Notes under the pieces: generated by a model
The model's input: the letters and a program-made list of their open reading frames with translations, nothing else
The model's database searches: none
Told to the model about the DNA's origin: nothing
Position numbers and translations under genes: made by a program
Shown here: positions 5,853 through 6,326 of the stretch, in pieces
How positions within the stretch are numbered: position 1 is the stretch's first letter
Layout: each line of letters begins with the position of its first letter
Origin: Planctomycetaceae bacterium
GTDB lineage: Bacteria > Planctomycetota > Phycisphaerae > Phycisphaerales > SM1A02
DNA length: 6,326 bases
Assembly (NCBI GenBank): GCA_002684315.1
Contig: NYVB01000178.1
Span: 1 to 6,326, forward strand
Direction of reading: 5' to 3'

Positions 5853-6326
5853 CTAGTTATTGTCATCCGCTTCGATATCCACGACCTCACAGCTATTGCC
5901 GGAGCACGCGAACGTCTGAGATGACTTGGTTGAGTCCTGAAGCTCGTACTTAGAGAGTGATTCCCAATCAATCTTGGGGAAGGCAGCAGCACGCTTCTCG
6001 TACTCCTCCTTAGTGATCTCTTCATAGGGAGCCTGTGCATAGACGTGCTCGCTCCGAGGGAGGAACGAGAGTCCTTGTGCAATATCCCAGTGATCATTGT
6101 AGAGCTCAGCTCCAAGCGCCATGAACTCCTCCGGACGGTACTCGATGGTCACGGACGGGTTGTGATCCGTCCATGCCGTCTTGACCGTGTGCCAGTCCTT
6201 AAGCATGTCCTTGGCGGTACCGCGAGTGGCCACCAGATTGAAGCCACGCTCGATCAGCATGCGCGCCACCTCGATAGCTGCCGACTTGTCCACTTCACGC
6301 ACCGAAATAAAGGCAGTTCCCTTCTC
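5853..6326 (-). CDS. nrdJ: Class II ribonucleotide reductase C-terminus preceded in frame by a CarB MGS-like segment (5' partial)
   Basis: The frame is open from the window edge for 157 codons and ends at TAG (5855-5853), so the start lies outside; a GTG at 6302 is internal and not a credible start. Residues about 40-157 read as the C-terminal end of an adenosylcobalamin-dependent (class II) ribonucleotide reductase, which makes deoxyribonucleotides for phage DNA synthesis. Marks are WTDHNPSVT (52-60), GLSFLPRSEHVYAQAPYEE (85-103), a KIDWESL segment, and the terminal ACSGNSCE with Cys141 and Cys146, the CX4C pair that re-reduces the active site in this family. Residues 1-39 do not look like reductase. 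They contain FISVRE, DK, ARMLIERGF and ATRGTAK in the spacing seen at the start of the MGS effector domain of carbamoyl-phosphate synthase large subunit. Only the first third of that domain is present before reductase sequence begins. The reductase assignment is firm; the origin of the front part (true fusion, recombination or assembly join) is open. Confidence 0.85.
   Translation of the reverse strand, partial: EKGTAFISVREVDKSAAIEVARMLIERGFNLVATRGTAKDMLKDWHTVKTAWTDHNPSVTIEYRPEEFMALGAELYNDHWDIAQGLSFLPRSEHVYAQAPYEEITKEEYEKRAAAFPKIDWESLSKYELQDSTKSSQTFACSGNSCEVVDIEADDNN

Noticed and set aside
6001..6030. ATCACTAAGGAGG on the minus strand, resembling promoter core plus ribosome binding site
   Set aside because: It encodes the conserved EITKEEY segment of the reductase, the upstream half of the promoter is missing, and no start codon follows at suitable spacing.
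6300..6302. GTG at 6302 as the start of a 149-residue protein
   Set aside because: The frame and the MGS-like similarity continue upstream to the window edge, so the gene is 5' partial here.

Overview
The window is part of the genome of a tailed bacteriophage with a T7-type (podovirus, Autographiviridae-like) head module. Every supported gene lies on the minus strand, so the biological reading order runs from high to low coordinates. The evidence is a portal protein, a scaffolding protein and a major capsid protein in the canonical T7 gene 8-9-10 order, each close to the T7 protein in length and motifs. A T7-RNA-polymerase-type promoter sits in front of the capsid gene. A ribonucleotide reductase tail of the cobalamin-dependent (class II) type lies upstream of the structural genes, an arrangement known from marine T7-like phages such as cyanopodoviruses and roseophages. 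The host cannot be named from this window. The DNA is moderately GC-rich, and Shine-Dalgarno sites of the AGGAG type suggest an ordinary Gram-negative-style translation system.

Layout in transcription order: (1) 6326-5853, the 3' end of a nucleotide-metabolism gene. Its last ~118 codons are a class II ribonucleotide reductase C-terminus with the CX4C redox pair. The ~39 codons before that read like the start of the MGS domain of carbamoyl-phosphate synthase large subunit (CarB), an unexpected junction. (2) A 64-nt gap with a likely intrinsic terminator. (3) Two short overlapping ORFs of unknown function (5788-5582 and about 5649-5473). (4) A 432-residue, helix- and Gln-rich protein of unknown function, start-stop coupled to the ORF before it. 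(5) A 139-residue coiled-coil protein just before the portal gene, the place held by gene 7.3 in T7. (6) Portal, 539 aa. (7) Scaffold, about 347 aa. (8) A 170-nt leader with a T7-like promoter, a small hairpin, and a second hairpin over the capsid ribosome binding site. (9) Major capsid protein, open at the left edge of the window (293 codons seen).

Functionally this is the junction between the DNA-metabolism block and the virion-morphogenesis block. The reductase supplies dNTPs for replication. The portal nucleates procapsid assembly with the scaffold, and the capsid protein forms the shell. The capsid gene has its own strong promoter, as expected for the most abundant product. The genes between the terminator and the portal are packed tightly, with ribosome binding sites embedded in the preceding stop regions, so they are probably co-transcribed.

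The most notable observations are the CarB-like/reductase junction at about 6210, the T7-class promoter at 977-999, and the unassigned 432-aa and 139-aa genes next to the portal.
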